Source: CAYQUC01 sp964514215 (GTDB taxonomy: Bacteria; Pseudomonadota; Gammaproteobacteria; UBA6429; Thiohalophilaceae). Taken from it: 64,000 nucleotides of DNA. Shown here one piece after another: positions 1-8,663 of the stretch (its first letter is position 1; the number at the start of each line of letters is the position of its first letter). A program made the translations under genes and the position numbers. Below the pieces are notes generated by a model that saw only the letters and a list, made by a program, of their open reading frames with translations, was not told the origin of the DNA and ran no database searches. The stretch lies in assembly GCA_964514215.1 (NCBI GenBank), contig CAZEPW010000012.1, positions 6,203 through 70,202 of the forward strand, given 5' to 3'.

Positions 1-384
1 CCTGAATTTGAAAAAACGTTGAATGAAACGCAATTAACTGATGTCGCTTCTTATGTATTGAGTTTATCGATTACTGGTAATGCTAATGCTGCGAGCATAT
101 CTAAAGGCAAAGAAATTTTTAATGGTCAAACCGGTGGTTGTCATTATTGTCATGGCATTACGGCAACTGGATTAAAAAGTACTGGTTCGGCTAATTTGAC
201 CGATAGTATTTGGACAATTGCAAATGTCCCTAATGCTACATCATATGACGAAAAATTAACTGCTGTGAAATCGGTTATTCGTACTGGTGTTACACGAGAG
301 ATGCCATCGTGGTTAGATCGGTTATCACCAACGGAAATCAAAATTTTATCTGTTTATGTTCATGAATTAGGTGGCGGTAAATAA
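1..384 (+). CDS. ccoP: cbb3 cytochrome c oxidase diheme subunit CcoP, C-terminal part (5' end outside window)
   Basis: An open frame enters at base 1 and stops at 382-384, leaving the last 127 residues. It contains one c-type haem motif of the form CxxCH (CHYCH) about 45 residues in, and a later Met in a REMPSW context that could be the axial ligand. This matches the second cytochrome c domain of CcoP, the membrane-anchored subunit that passes electrons to the CcoN/CcoO core of the cbb3 oxidase. The transmembrane anchor and first haem domain lie upstream of the window. The assignment rests largely on the genes that follow at once on the same strand (ccoG, ccoH, ccoI, ccoS). Alone, the fragment could be any class I cytochrome c. 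Confidence 0.87.
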   Translation, partial: PEFEKTLNETQLTDVASYVLSLSITGNANAASISKGKEIFNGQTGGCHYCHGITATGLKSTGSANLTDSIWTIANVPNATSYDEKLTAVKSVIRTGVTREMPSWLDRLSPTEIKILSVYVHELGGGK

Positions 385-420
385 CGCTTATGTTATGAAT
401 GTAGTTTCAATATGCATTAA

Positions 421-452
421 AAGGATAAGCATTTATTGTTTGTCCTTTTTTT
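421..452 (+). terminator. Probable rho-independent terminator after ccoP
   Basis: A 10-bp stem (AAGGATAAGC with GTTTGTCCTT, two G-U pairs) closes a 7-base loop and is followed by a run of T. It lies 37 bp past the ccoP stop and 44 bp before ccoG, so it could end or attenuate the structural-gene transcript before the assembly genes. Confidence 0.6.
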
Positions 453-495
453 GTATAGGCAATATAAAAATATAGAAGCAAAGTGAATAGTCATT

Positions 496-1908
496 ATGAA
501 TGATAAAATCATTCAAGAGCGCATACCTGTTGTTCCTCGATCTGTTAAAGGGCGGTATCGATATATAAAAACCGCGATCCTGTTATTTGCGTATAGCGTA
601 TATTTTTTATTGCCGTGGGTACCGTGGTCGCGAACTATTGGACCTAATCAAGCCATTTTATTTGATATTGTGGATCGTCATTTTTATATTTTTGGCCTTG
701 TTGTTTATGCTCAAGATATTTTTTGGTTAGCCGGTTTATTGCTGATAGCTGCAATGTTGTTGTTTTTTATAACGGGAATATTAGGTCGTGTTTTTTGCGG
801 TTATTTTTGTTTTCAAACATTATGGACTGATGTTTTTATTTTTATCGAATACCTTGTGCAAGGTGAGCGTAATGCTCGAATAAAGCTCATTAATAGTGAA
901 TGGAATAATAATAAAATTTTTAAAAAGATCTTCACGCACTTTTTATGGATTTTGATGTCACTAGTAACTGGTTTAACGTTTACACTCTATTGGGGTTATG
1001 CTCCTGAACTTTTAGAGCAAGTTTTAACAGGCTCGGCTCCTTTTGCAGCATATGCTACAACGTTGTTTTTAGCCACAACAACGTATTTTATGGCAGGTTT
1101 GGCACGTGAACAAACATGCACTTATATGTGTCCTTATGCTCGATTTCAAGCGGCAATGTTTGATAAAAATACTTTAACTGTTACTTATGATCAAAGCCGT
1201 GGTGAACGCGATAAAGGCAGAGAAAAACCGCGTTCTGGAATGACGGAACACGATGTACGGATAGAAAATGGTGTGGGTGATTGTATTGACTGTGGTTTTT
1301 GTGTTCAAGTTTGCCCAACCGGAATTGATATTCGAGATGGTATTCAATACGAGTGTATCACTTGCGCTTTATGTATTGATGCTTGTGATATTATAATGGA
1401 TAAAATTGGGTATCCAAAAGGTTTAATTCGTTATAGTTCAGAAGTGAAAGAGCAAGGCGAAAAAACACAATGGTTTCGTCTTAACGTAGTTGGTTATGGT
1501 TTTATTACTTTATTGACAATATTCCTACTCTCATGGAGTATCGCTACTCGAGATCAATTAGAGTTGATTGTCCAAAAAGTTCGGCAGCCATTATCCGTTA
1601 CATTATCTGATGGTCGTGAACAAAATCGTTACGAGATTAAAATTAATAACAAAACCACAACACCGATGGAATTCAATATTAAAATTGTTGGATTAAAATA
1701 TTCAGAACTCACCATTGGCGATTTCGATCACTATATTGTTAATGCTCAAAGCACGGTTCGAATACAAGCTAAAGTTAGGCAGCATCCAAAAGATGCAACA
1801 GCTACAAGACAATCATTTCAGTTTATTGTTGAGCCTGAAGGCCGTACAGATTTAAAAGATATAGCTTGGACATCGATTTTCTCTATACCGAATTCTAGAA
1901 TTAAATAG
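496..1908 (+). CDS. ccoG: Cytochrome c oxidase accessory protein CcoG (RdxA/FixG family)
   Basis: A 470-residue membrane iron-sulfur protein needed for maturation of cbb3 oxidase, thought to act as a cupric reductase for the copper centre. Hydrophobic segments occur near residues 25-45, 75-100, 145-165, 190-210 and 330-350. A conserved FCGYFCFQTLWTD stretch is followed by QTCTYMCPYARFQ and then a two-cluster ferredoxin domain around residues 260-300, with CxxCxxCxxxCP (CIDCGFCVQVCP) and CxxCxxCxxxC (CITCALCIDAC). The last 120 residues form the periplasmic Ig-like FixG domain. Length and motif order are normal for the family. The next gene, ccoH, begins 18 bp downstream, so the two are co-transcribed. 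Confidence 0.95.
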   Translation: MNDKIIQERIPVVPRSVKGRYRYIKTAILLFAYSVYFLLPWVPWSRTIGPNQAILFDIVDRHFYIFGLVVYAQDIFWLAGLLLIAAMLLFFITGILGRVFCGYFCFQTLWTDVFIFIEYLVQGERNARIKLINSEWNNNKIFKKIFTHFLWILMSLVTGLTFTLYWGYAPELLEQVLTGSAPFAAYATTLFLATTTYFMAGLAREQTCTYMCPYARFQAAMFDKNTLTVTYDQSRGERDKGREKPRSGMTEHDVRIENGVGDCIDCGFCVQVCPTGIDIRDGIQYECITCALCIDACDIIMDKIGYPKGLIRYSSEVKEQGEKTQWFRLNVVGYGFITLLTIFLLSWSIATRDQLELIVQKVRQPLSVTLSDGREQNRYEIKINNKTTTPMEFNIKIVGLKYSELTIGDFDHYIVNAQSTVRIQAKVRQHPKDATATRQSFQFIVEPEGRTDLKDIAWTSIFSIPNSRIK

Positions 1909-1926
1909 GATATCTAGGGACATAAT

Positions 1927-2742
1927 ATGATTGTTACTTTAAGCAGTGGTGTATTAATAATTACCATTTTATTTTTCGTATTAAAGTGGTTAACAAAAAT
2001 TCCATCTAACAGCATTGGCGCAATTGTTGCGGTGATTACCTTAGTTGTTTTTATGCCAGTTGCGATAATTTATTGGCCCGGTGGTGATATCTTTGCGATT
2101 CATCTCGCGATCTACATGGTTACCGTTTATGGTTTATCCGTTATTGCTAGCCGTCGTGAAAAAAATAGTAGAGTGCATTGGGCTCCTGTGACTATTATTA
2201 GTTTTTTTGTGTTATTAGTATTAGTCGATTCCTTTTTTGTGACAATAGCGGATAAGGGCTTGAGTTCGCAAGTGGCTGATTTTGTATTACCGGAATCTGA
2301 TAATGATTCTAAGGCAACCTATAATTATCCGGGTAAAGTGGTTCATGATTATTACCAAAAAGAAAATCTATATAATGAATACTTAGAGAATATTGAGGCT
2401 CGAAAACAGAGTCAGTGGAAAATTCGTAAAGGCTGGTTAACACTACCGTTAGTTAATCAACCGACTATTTTTCAAATAGAAATCAAAGATAAAAATGCTA
2501 AAAGCATCACTCAGGCTATAATCTCCGGTAAATTCGTTCGTTATTCAAATAGTCGGCTTGACACGGATTTTTCAATGACACACATTGAAGATGGCGTTTA
2601 TCAGGTTAAAGTTAGTCTACCAGAACCCGGGCGCTGGGGACTGGTTCTAAAGATTAAACATGCTGCAATTGTCTATGAATTAGTCGGTAGTACGACCGTC
2701 GGCTTTCAAAAGGATGGGAATCGCGATAAAATAACAAATTAA
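1927..2742 (+). CDS. ccoH: FixH/CcoH family cbb3 oxidase assembly protein
   Basis: A 271-residue protein with three or four N-terminal hydrophobic segments (about residues 5-20, 28-50, 52-72, 85-108), then a periplasmic FixH domain. FixH-like features are the YNYPGKVVHDYYQKENLYNEY stretch around residue 130 and the GRWGLVLKI beta-strand near residue 235. FixH/CcoH stabilises the assembling oxidase. The protein is about 100 residues longer than the classical single-span FixH; the extra length is the additional N-terminal membrane part. It sits between ccoG and ccoI, the standard place for ccoH. Confidence 0.82.
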   Translation: MIVTLSSGVLIITILFFVLKWLTKIPSNSIGAIVAVITLVVFMPVAIIYWPGGDIFAIHLAIYMVTVYGLSVIASRREKNSRVHWAPVTIISFFVLLVLVDSFFVTIADKGLSSQVADFVLPESDNDSKATYNYPGKVVHDYYQKENLYNEYLENIEARKQSQWKIRKGWLTLPLVNQPTIFQIEIKDKNAKSITQAIISGKFVRYSNSRLDTDFSMTHIEDGVYQVKVSLPEPGRWGLVLKIKHAAIVYELVGSTTVGFQKDGNRDKITN

Positions 2743-2779
2743 TGTCAGTTGATATCCGATAAGAGTGGTTTGAGTAAGT

Positions 2780-5251
2780 ATGGCTACAGAGCAAAAATGT
2801 TATCATTGTGGCCTTGATGTTCCTGCATCAAGTCAGTATACCATTACTATTTTAGATGCTGAACGATCCATGTGTTGTCCTGGTTGTTTGGCTGTATCAC
2901 AAGCGATTGTTGATAATAACTTAACACAATTTTATCGTCATCGAACAGAAACGTCGAATACCGCGGTAGACGACAGCATTGACATAATCAAACAATTTGA
3001 ATTGTATGATAACAGTATTTTACAAGATGCGTTTGTTAGCCATGAAGGTGATTTAAATGAAGCTTCGCTAATGCTGGAAGGTATTGTTTGTGCTGCTTGT
3101 GTTTGGTTAAACGAAAAGCATGTTAATGCTTTAGAAGGGGTTTCAGAATTTCGTATTAACTACTCTACACATCGAGCCTATGTTGTTTGGGATAATAATA
3201 AAATTAAATTAAGCAAAATTTTAAAAGAAATTCTCAATATTGGTTATCAAGCTCATCCTTATGATGCCAGCCAACAACAACAATTAATTGAAAAAGAACA
3301 TAAACAAGCATTGTGGCGCATTGCTATTGCCGGTTTAGGTGCAATGCAGGTAATGATGTTTGCTGTTGCTATGTATGCGGCTGATGCATCTGAAGAATTT
3401 ACCATGGATGAATCATTGCGAAATTTAATGCGCTGGGTGAGTTTAGTGTTTGCTTCCCCGGTTATACTTTTTGCAGCACAACCTTTCTTTAAATCGGCTT
3501 ACCGTGATTTAAAACGTTTTAAATTGGGTATGGATGTTCCCGTTTCAATGGCGTTGATAGCGGCATTTAGTGCAAGCGTTTGGGCGACCTTAACGCATCA
3601 AGGTGAAGTGTATTATGATTCAGTAACGATGTTTACCTTGTTTTTATTATCGGGACGTTTTTTAGAAATGCGTGCTAGACATAAGGCTGGGTTTGTAGCT
3701 GAACAATTGATACGTTTATTGCCTACCTTAGTTACCCGAGTGGTTGATGGACAGCATGAAATTATTTCTCGAAGTGAATTAAAACCGAATGACGTGGTTC
3801 TGGTTAAAACGGGTGAAACAATCCCAGCTGATGGTATTATTATTGATGGCATTAGTTTGATCGATGAGTCGATTATAACCGGTGAAAGTCAAGCAATTGA
3901 AAAAAATATTGATAGTGCGGTGATTGGTGGCAGTCTTAATACGGCTAATCCCATCACTGTTCGAATTGAAAAAGTTGGTTCTGATACGGTTATAGCCGGT
4001 ATTTCACGATTGTTAGAGCGGGCACAAACTGAAAAACCTCAAATTGCAAAGTTAGCAGATAAAACAGCGGCGTGGTTTGTTTTGGTATTACTGCTCATGA
4101 CATCTGTCGTTGCTAGTTGGTGGTATATTAACGATGCTGATCGAGTATTTGAAATTGTATTAGCTGTTTTAGTGGTAACTTGTCCATGTGCATTATCGTT
4201 GGCAACACCTGCAGCAATGACGGCTATTACCGGAAAATTAACGCGTTTTGGATTATTAACAACTCGAAGCAGTGCCTTAGAAACGTTGGCTAAAGTGACT
4301 CATGTAGTGTTTGATAAAACTGGAACACTAACTTATGGTAAACCTATATTAGTTGAACAAAAAATTTATACAACAATGTCTCAAGCTGATGTGTGTCGGA
4401 TTTCAGCATCAATAGCAAAATTTTCAGAGCATCCCCTGTCTGTTGAGCTATATAACAAATATAAAAATCATATTACCGATAACAATTGTAACTCCATTAA
4501 AAATTATAGTGGCCGAGGTATTTCTGGTATTGTTGATGGTGAAGAATATATTTTAGGCAATGCATTATTTGTGCAACAACATTTTAATATTAACTGTTTT
4601 GACGATAATCGTGAACTTAAGCCCCACGTATTTTTAGCCAATAAACAAACTGTTATTGCGCGCTTTGAATATGATGATATTATCCGTGATGATGCAGTTG
4701 AAACGATTAAAGAATTAAAAAAATTATCAATTAAAACTATATTATTAAGTGGCGATGATGATGCTGTTACAAAAAATGTGGCTTCACAATTTCAATTTGA
4801 TTCGGTTCATGGAAATTGTAGACCTCAAGATAAGCTACACTTAATTCAAGTATTACAAGACAATAAAGCGATTGTCGCTATGATTGGTGATGGTATTAAT
4901 GATGCACCGGTATTAGCCGGTGCTCAAGTATCAATGGCGATGGGCAGTGCAACTCAATTGGCACAGGCTAGTGCCGATATGATTTTATTATCCAATAAAT
5001 TAATTCAAGTTCCTTTTGCCATTAAAATGAGTAAAAAAACCATGACTATTATAAAGCAGAATATAGCATGGGCGATTATTTATAATTTAATCGCATTACC
5101 ATTAGCATCGATGGGCTATATTGCGCCGTGGATGGCTGCACTTGGTATGTCAGTTAGTTCACTGTTGGTTGTTACTAATGCACTAAGACTAACCGCAGGA
5201 AACAGTTGGTATTCAAATAAAGATGGTGAGCAAGCTCCTGAGAATAATTAA
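2780..5251 (+). CDS. ccoI: Copper-translocating P-type ATPase CcoI
   Basis: An 823-residue P1B-type ATPase that exports Cu(I) for metallation of the cbb3 oxidase. In order it has a Cys-rich N-terminal element (CYHCG near residue 6, CCPGC near 34), a heavy-metal-associated domain with CAAC near residue 109, transmembrane helices, the actuator TGES motif, the metal-binding CPC at 468-470, the phosphorylation motif DKTGTLT starting at residue 512, and the hinge GDGINDAP near 707. These define a complete, apparently functional pump. The paired N-terminal CxxC elements (DUF2318-like/TRASH-like plus HMA) are typical of CcoI/FixI rather than CopA. It follows ccoH by 37 bp. Confidence 0.95.
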   Translation: MATEQKCYHCGLDVPASSQYTITILDAERSMCCPGCLAVSQAIVDNNLTQFYRHRTETSNTAVDDSIDIIKQFELYDNSILQDAFVSHEGDLNEASLMLEGIVCAACVWLNEKHVNALEGVSEFRINYSTHRAYVVWDNNKIKLSKILKEILNIGYQAHPYDASQQQQLIEKEHKQALWRIAIAGLGAMQVMMFAVAMYAADASEEFTMDESLRNLMRWVSLVFASPVILFAAQPFFKSAYRDLKRFKLGMDVPVSMALIAAFSASVWATLTHQGEVYYDSVTMFTLFLLSGRFLEMRARHKAGFVAEQLIRLLPTLVTRVVDGQHEIISRSELKPNDVVLVKTGETIPADGIIIDGISLIDESIITGESQAIEKNIDSAVIGGSLNTANPITVRIEKVGSDTVIAGISRLLERAQTEKPQIAKLADKTAAWFVLVLLLMTSVVASWWYINDADRVFEIVLAVLVVTCPCALSLATPAAMTAITGKLTRFGLLTTRSSALETLAKVTHVVFDKTGTLTYGKPILVEQKIYTTMSQADVCRISASIAKFSEHPLSVELYNKYKNHITDNNCNSIKNYSGRGISGIVDGEEYILGNALFVQQHFNINCFDDNRELKPHVFLANKQTVIARFEYDDIIRDDAVETIKELKKLSIKTILLSGDDDAVTKNVASQFQFDSVHGNCRPQDKLHLIQVLQDNKAIVAMIGDGINDAPVLAGAQVSMAMGSATQLAQASADMILLSNKLIQVPFAIKMSKKTMTIIKQNIAWAIIYNLIALPLASMGYIAPWMAALGMSVSSLLVVTNALRLTAGNSWYSNKDGEQAPENN

Positions 5252-5260
5252 TTATATGCT

Positions 5261-5464
5261 TTAATATAATTGCTTTTGTTGTTCGATGTGTTTTAATAAC
5301 TCATGTTCAGCTTGTAGCTTTGATTTGAATGGACCGCGGCTACCATCACGGCAATGAAAATGCCAGCCTTCGAATTCGACAAAGTAAAATCGTTCGCTTT
5401 TTAATTTGGCTTGCGGTATTTGTTCTAAAATATTTGTTGGTGGTGAGTCGATTCGTGGTGTCAT
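5261..5464 (-). CDS. Small conserved hypothetical protein (DUF6316-like)
   Basis: A 67-residue soluble, charged protein on the opposite strand inside the cco cluster, between ccoI and ccoS. Its core pattern (aromatic residue, then EGWHFHCRDGSRGPF, then a helical SKLQAEHEL segment) looks like a small gammaproteobacterial family with a W-x-F-x-x-R-[DE]-G-x-x-GPF signature, which I associate with DUF6316; that name is from memory. The stop is 9 bp from the ccoI stop (convergent). Function is unknown. It is accepted because it fills a gap exactly and has family-like composition, but it could be a chance frame. Confidence 0.55.
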   Translation of the reverse strand: MTPRIDSPPTNILEQIPQAKLKSERFYFVEFEGWHFHCRDGSRGPFKSKLQAEHELLKHIEQQKQLY

Positions 5465-5601
5465 AGAGTATTGCTCGTCATAGCCAGTTAACTACATAAA
5501 ACTCTAATCGACTTTTTACTGTTGATCTGTCAGATAAAACTGATCTTTGTGTCAGGATCGTCTTACAAGGTGGGCAATATCAACTATGCTTTAGGAAACG
5601 T

Positions 5602-5787
5602 ATGGACATTTTATATTTATTAATTCCATTGGCCGCAGTTGTAATGGTAATTGCGTTAGTTGGCCTTATTTGGGCGATAAAAAGTGGCCAGTTTGATGAT
5701 ATGGAGGGGCCGGCGCATCGAATTTTAATGGATGATGACGATCCATTGGTGCCGCAAAAAAAATCATCGCTAGACAAAAATGACTAA
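5602..5787 (+). CDS. ccoS: cbb3-type cytochrome oxidase assembly protein CcoS
   Basis: A 61-residue protein with one transmembrane helix (about residues 3-27) and a short tail containing GLIWAIKSGQFDDMEGPAHRILMDDD, the diagnostic CcoS signature. CcoS is needed for insertion of haem and copper cofactors into the cbb3 core subunit. It closes the ccoGHIS assembly group; the small gene on the other strand separates it from ccoI, so it may have its own promoter. An AGGA lies a few bases before the ATG. Confidence 0.93.
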   Translation: MDILYLLIPLAAVVMVIALVGLIWAIKSGQFDDMEGPAHRILMDDDDPLVPQKKSSLDKND

Positions 5788-5835
5788 TATTGATATATTA
5801 GATTTTTCTTATATGTAGTTAATGAGAGTATTTTT

Positions 5836-5937
5836 ATGAAATCTTTATTTACATTCCAAACATTTCCAATGTTTATCCTTATTGTATTAGTTGTGATAGC
5901 AGTATTATCGTTAGCCAGTATATTGATTGTCGGTTAA
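5836..5937 (+). CDS. Possible 33-residue single-span membrane peptide after ccoS
   Basis: This short frame starts at ATG 5836 with a GAGAG about 9 bases upstream and stops at 5935-5937. The translation is a short polar N-terminus (MKSLFTFQTF) followed by a continuous hydrophobic helix to the C-terminal residues IVG. It begins 48 bp after ccoS on the same strand. Small single-span subunits such as CcoQ and CcoM are known for cbb3 oxidases, but this sequence is not recognisably either one. The only evidence is the start context, the TM-like composition and the position. Confidence 0.35.
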   Translation: MKSLFTFQTFPMFILIVLVVIAVLSLASILIVG

Positions 5938-6107
5938 TTATTAATTTAGAGTGATAATAATAATTGCTCTATAATTTTATTAATTTCAATAACTTACTGT
6001 ATTTCCCTCAAATATTCTGAGAACATCTTTGGTAAAGTTAAAGTTTTGACTTAATTTACCGCTAGCCTACTTAATACACATCGATTTTTTCGAGAGATAT
6101 TAGGGAC

Positions 6108-7943
6108 TTGGCTAAAATAACAGTACAAAAATTAATTATTATCAGGCTCTGTGGTGAAGTACATGGAGGTTTGGTTTTATCTGCTCGTGCGTGTTTTGGT
6201 CTACTTCTTTCTTTTTCACTAATTCTAATGCCTGCGGCATCATTCAGTGCGGCTAAAAAAACCGATTTACGAATTCTTATCGATGTTTCGGGCAGCATGA
6301 AAGTTAATGATCCCCAAAATTTACGAACACCCTCTGTGCGAATGTTAGTCGGATTAATTCCAAATGGTACGCGCGCAGGGATATGGACTTTTGGTAAATA
6401 CGTTAATATGCAGGTTAAGTATGGCGTGGTTAATGAGTCATGGAAAAAACAAGCGCGACGCGAAGCAACAAAAATTCATTCTCGAGGTTTGTATACCAAT
6501 ATTGAAGACGCCTTAAAAAAATCAACTTATGATTGGAAATCGAATGACCCTAATACCAGCCGACATATTATTTTATTAACCGATGGTGTCGTTGATGTCT
6601 CTAAGGATCCATCGATTAATTTAAAATCTCGTAATCGAGTTATCGATTATTATTTACCCAAATTGAAAAAAGCCGGTGTAAAAATTCATACTATTGCATT
6701 ATCAAAACAAGCCGATCACGAATTATTAAAACTGTTATCGGTCTCGACAGATGGTTGGTATGAATTAATTGAAGATCCAAAAATATTACATCGAGTGTTT
6801 CTACGAATTTTTGAAAAAGCGAGCACGGCAAATGCTTTGCCACTTGAAAATAATGTGTTTAAGGTAGATAAGTCCATTAAAGACATGACGGTGTTAAGCT
6901 TTCATTCTGGAGAAACTGCTTCAAGCTTAATAACTCCAAGTAAAAAAATAATTACTGAAAAAGATAATCCAGAGAATATTAATTGGTTCCATGAGGATGG
7001 ATACGATTTAATCACAATATTAAAGCCGGAATCCGGTGATTGGAAATTGGATGCGCCTATTGATAAAGACAATAGAGTTTTAGTGGTAACTAATTTAACA
7101 CTCTTTGTTAATGATATTCCAAATAATGTGTTATTAAACCAACGAATTTTGCTAAAGGCTGTTTTAAAACAAAAAGAAAAAAATATAAAGAATAAAAATT
7201 TTTTAAAATTAGTTAAAATTAATGCACTTAAAAAATCATTAAATGATCCTGATATGAATTATCAGCTCAAAGATGATGGCAAAGGCTTAGATAAAGATGC
7301 AGCAGATGGTGTTTATTATAGTGAGTTTCGGAGTCCATTGCGTTCAGGTGTTTTTGAATTAATTGTTACTGCCCAAGGTCCAACATTTCAACGGCAACGA
7401 AAATATAGTGTTAATGTGTTTAATGGTTTAGCTGATATTGAAATTACTGGTGGAAAACAACAACAACCGTTTATCGTTGAAGTGCTTCCTCATAAAGGAT
7501 TATTACAAGATGGATCGGTGGATATTAGTTATGAGATAAATCATGGAGGCATTAAGAAATTTAGTAAAAACGCTGATGATCATTGGATTATTCAAGTGCC
7601 TGTAAATCAGGCTGGAGAAAAAATAACATTTACGGTTAAAGGGGTAAGGCAAAACAATAGCAGTGTCGAAATGCAAATGGAGCGAATTTTACCTCAAGGT
7701 ATTAAAAAACCAAAAAATGAACATTTGGTGGCACAACCTAAAGTTGATGAGAAGGTTGAATTGAAGCCAGAAATTACGCCAGCTACTAAACCTGAAAAGG
7801 ACGAAGGTGGATTGTTATCGGTGTTTATATGGGTGTTGATGGTTAATTTAATGCTTGCACTCATTGCTGCTGCAGTATTTTTTGTTATTAAAAAGAAACG
7901 AACAAAAAATGCTATCGCAGAAAAAGAGGACTTGGAATTATGA
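6108..7943 (+). CDS. VWA-domain membrane protein with C-terminal anchor
   Basis: A protein of up to 611 residues with a von Willebrand factor A domain from about residue 50 to 245. The MIDAS metal site is visible as DVSGSM near residue 60, followed by a threonine-containing segment and LLTDGVVD. A signal-like hydrophobic stretch (around residues 22-47) precedes it. After the VWA domain comes a beta-rich region with a DDGKGLDKDAADGVYYSEF stretch, typical of bacterial Ig-like anchor domains. A single helix lies near residues 572-600, followed by a basic cytoplasmic tail. The bulk is therefore periplasmic. The start is uncertain: 6108 is a TTG with AGGGA only 1 base away, and a GGAGG sits immediately before another TTG at 6171. 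It overlaps the next gene by 4 bp. Function unknown. Confidence 0.85.
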   Translation: MAKITVQKLIIIRLCGEVHGGLVLSARACFGLLLSFSLILMPAASFSAAKKTDLRILIDVSGSMKVNDPQNLRTPSVRMLVGLIPNGTRAGIWTFGKYVNMQVKYGVVNESWKKQARREATKIHSRGLYTNIEDALKKSTYDWKSNDPNTSRHIILLTDGVVDVSKDPSINLKSRNRVIDYYLPKLKKAGVKIHTIALSKQADHELLKLLSVSTDGWYELIEDPKILHRVFLRIFEKASTANALPLENNVFKVDKSIKDMTVLSFHSGETASSLITPSKKIITEKDNPENINWFHEDGYDLITILKPESGDWKLDAPIDKDNRVLVVTNLTLFVNDIPNNVLLNQRILLKAVLKQKEKNIKNKNFLKLVKINALKKSLNDPDMNYQLKDDGKGLDKDAADGVYYSEFRSPLRSGVFELIVTAQGPTFQRQRKYSVNVFNGLADIEITGGKQQQPFIVEVLPHKGLLQDGSVDISYEINHGGIKKFSKNADDHWIIQVPVNQAGEKITFTVKGVRQNNSSVEMQMERILPQGIKKPKNEHLVAQPKVDEKVELKPEITPATKPEKDEGGLLSVFIWVLMVNLMLALIAAAVFFVIKKKRTKNAIAEKEDLEL

Positions 7944-8659
7944 GTGATTTGATGACAACAGTTCTTATTGTTGTATCAGAAGCAGCCGCTTTTTTTGCAA
8001 TTGTTATTGTGATAGCGTTAATAATAAAAGCGCGTTCGGGATTATCGTTAAAGCGAAAAGCAATACAATTTGTTAAACGCATTAAGAGTGAAAGTAAGGA
8101 ACATAGTGGTAATTTAAAAAATATTTTGTTAAATGATTATGGTTTAGATGAGTCTGCTGCAGATGAAGCAGTAAATAATTTAATCAAACAAGAACATTTA
8201 TTGTTTAGTAAAGTAATTGATTTGTATTTAGGAAAAAAATCAGGATCATTAGATGAGCTTAATGATGAGGTTAAGAGTTTAACTAAGGTGATGCATTCAG
8301 TGACGGTGAATGCCACGAGTGATGATGTTGCAGTGAATTCAGGTGATAGTCAATTTTTAACAGAAAAATTTGATGAACTTCAGGATAAATTAAAAAAAGT
8401 ACAAAAAGAAAGAGATGCGTTACAAATTGAGTTAAAAGATGCCATGGATATTATGGAAGGTATGATGACGGAGTATGCTTCAATGTATGCTGGTGGAGTA
8501 AATGCAGATAGTTTAGATCCTGAGAGAGATATTGCTAAAGTACAAGATAAAATAGATAAAATAAAAAATAAATCATCATCTTCTGATAGTGAAAATGATG
8601 ATGTTGATCTAAATGTTGATGTACCTGATTTGGATGTTGACGATTCTACAAAAAAATAA
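7940..8659 (+). CDS. Membrane-anchored coiled-coil protein, unknown function
   Basis: A 239-residue protein whose ATGA start overlaps the stop of the VWA gene, so the two are translationally coupled. It has one N-terminal transmembrane helix (about residues 6-30), a basic segment, an acidic helical middle, a coiled coil around residues 140-175 (KFDELQDKLKKVQKERDALQ), and a strongly acidic tail rich in D, S and V. I do not recognise a named family. The coupling suggests a partner or scaffold for the VWA protein on the cytoplasmic side of the membrane. It converges with the ExoVII-like gene with a 4-bp gap. Confidence 0.75.
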   Translation: MSDLMTTVLIVVSEAAAFFAIVIVIALIIKARSGLSLKRKAIQFVKRIKSESKEHSGNLKNILLNDYGLDESAADEAVNNLIKQEHLLFSKVIDLYLGKKSGSLDELNDEVKSLTKVMHSVTVNATSDDVAVNSGDSQFLTEKFDELQDKLKKVQKERDALQIELKDAMDIMEGMMTEYASMYAGGVNADSLDPERDIAKVQDKIDKIKNKSSSSDSENDDVDLNVDVPDLDVDDSTKK

Positions 8660-8663
8660 CATA

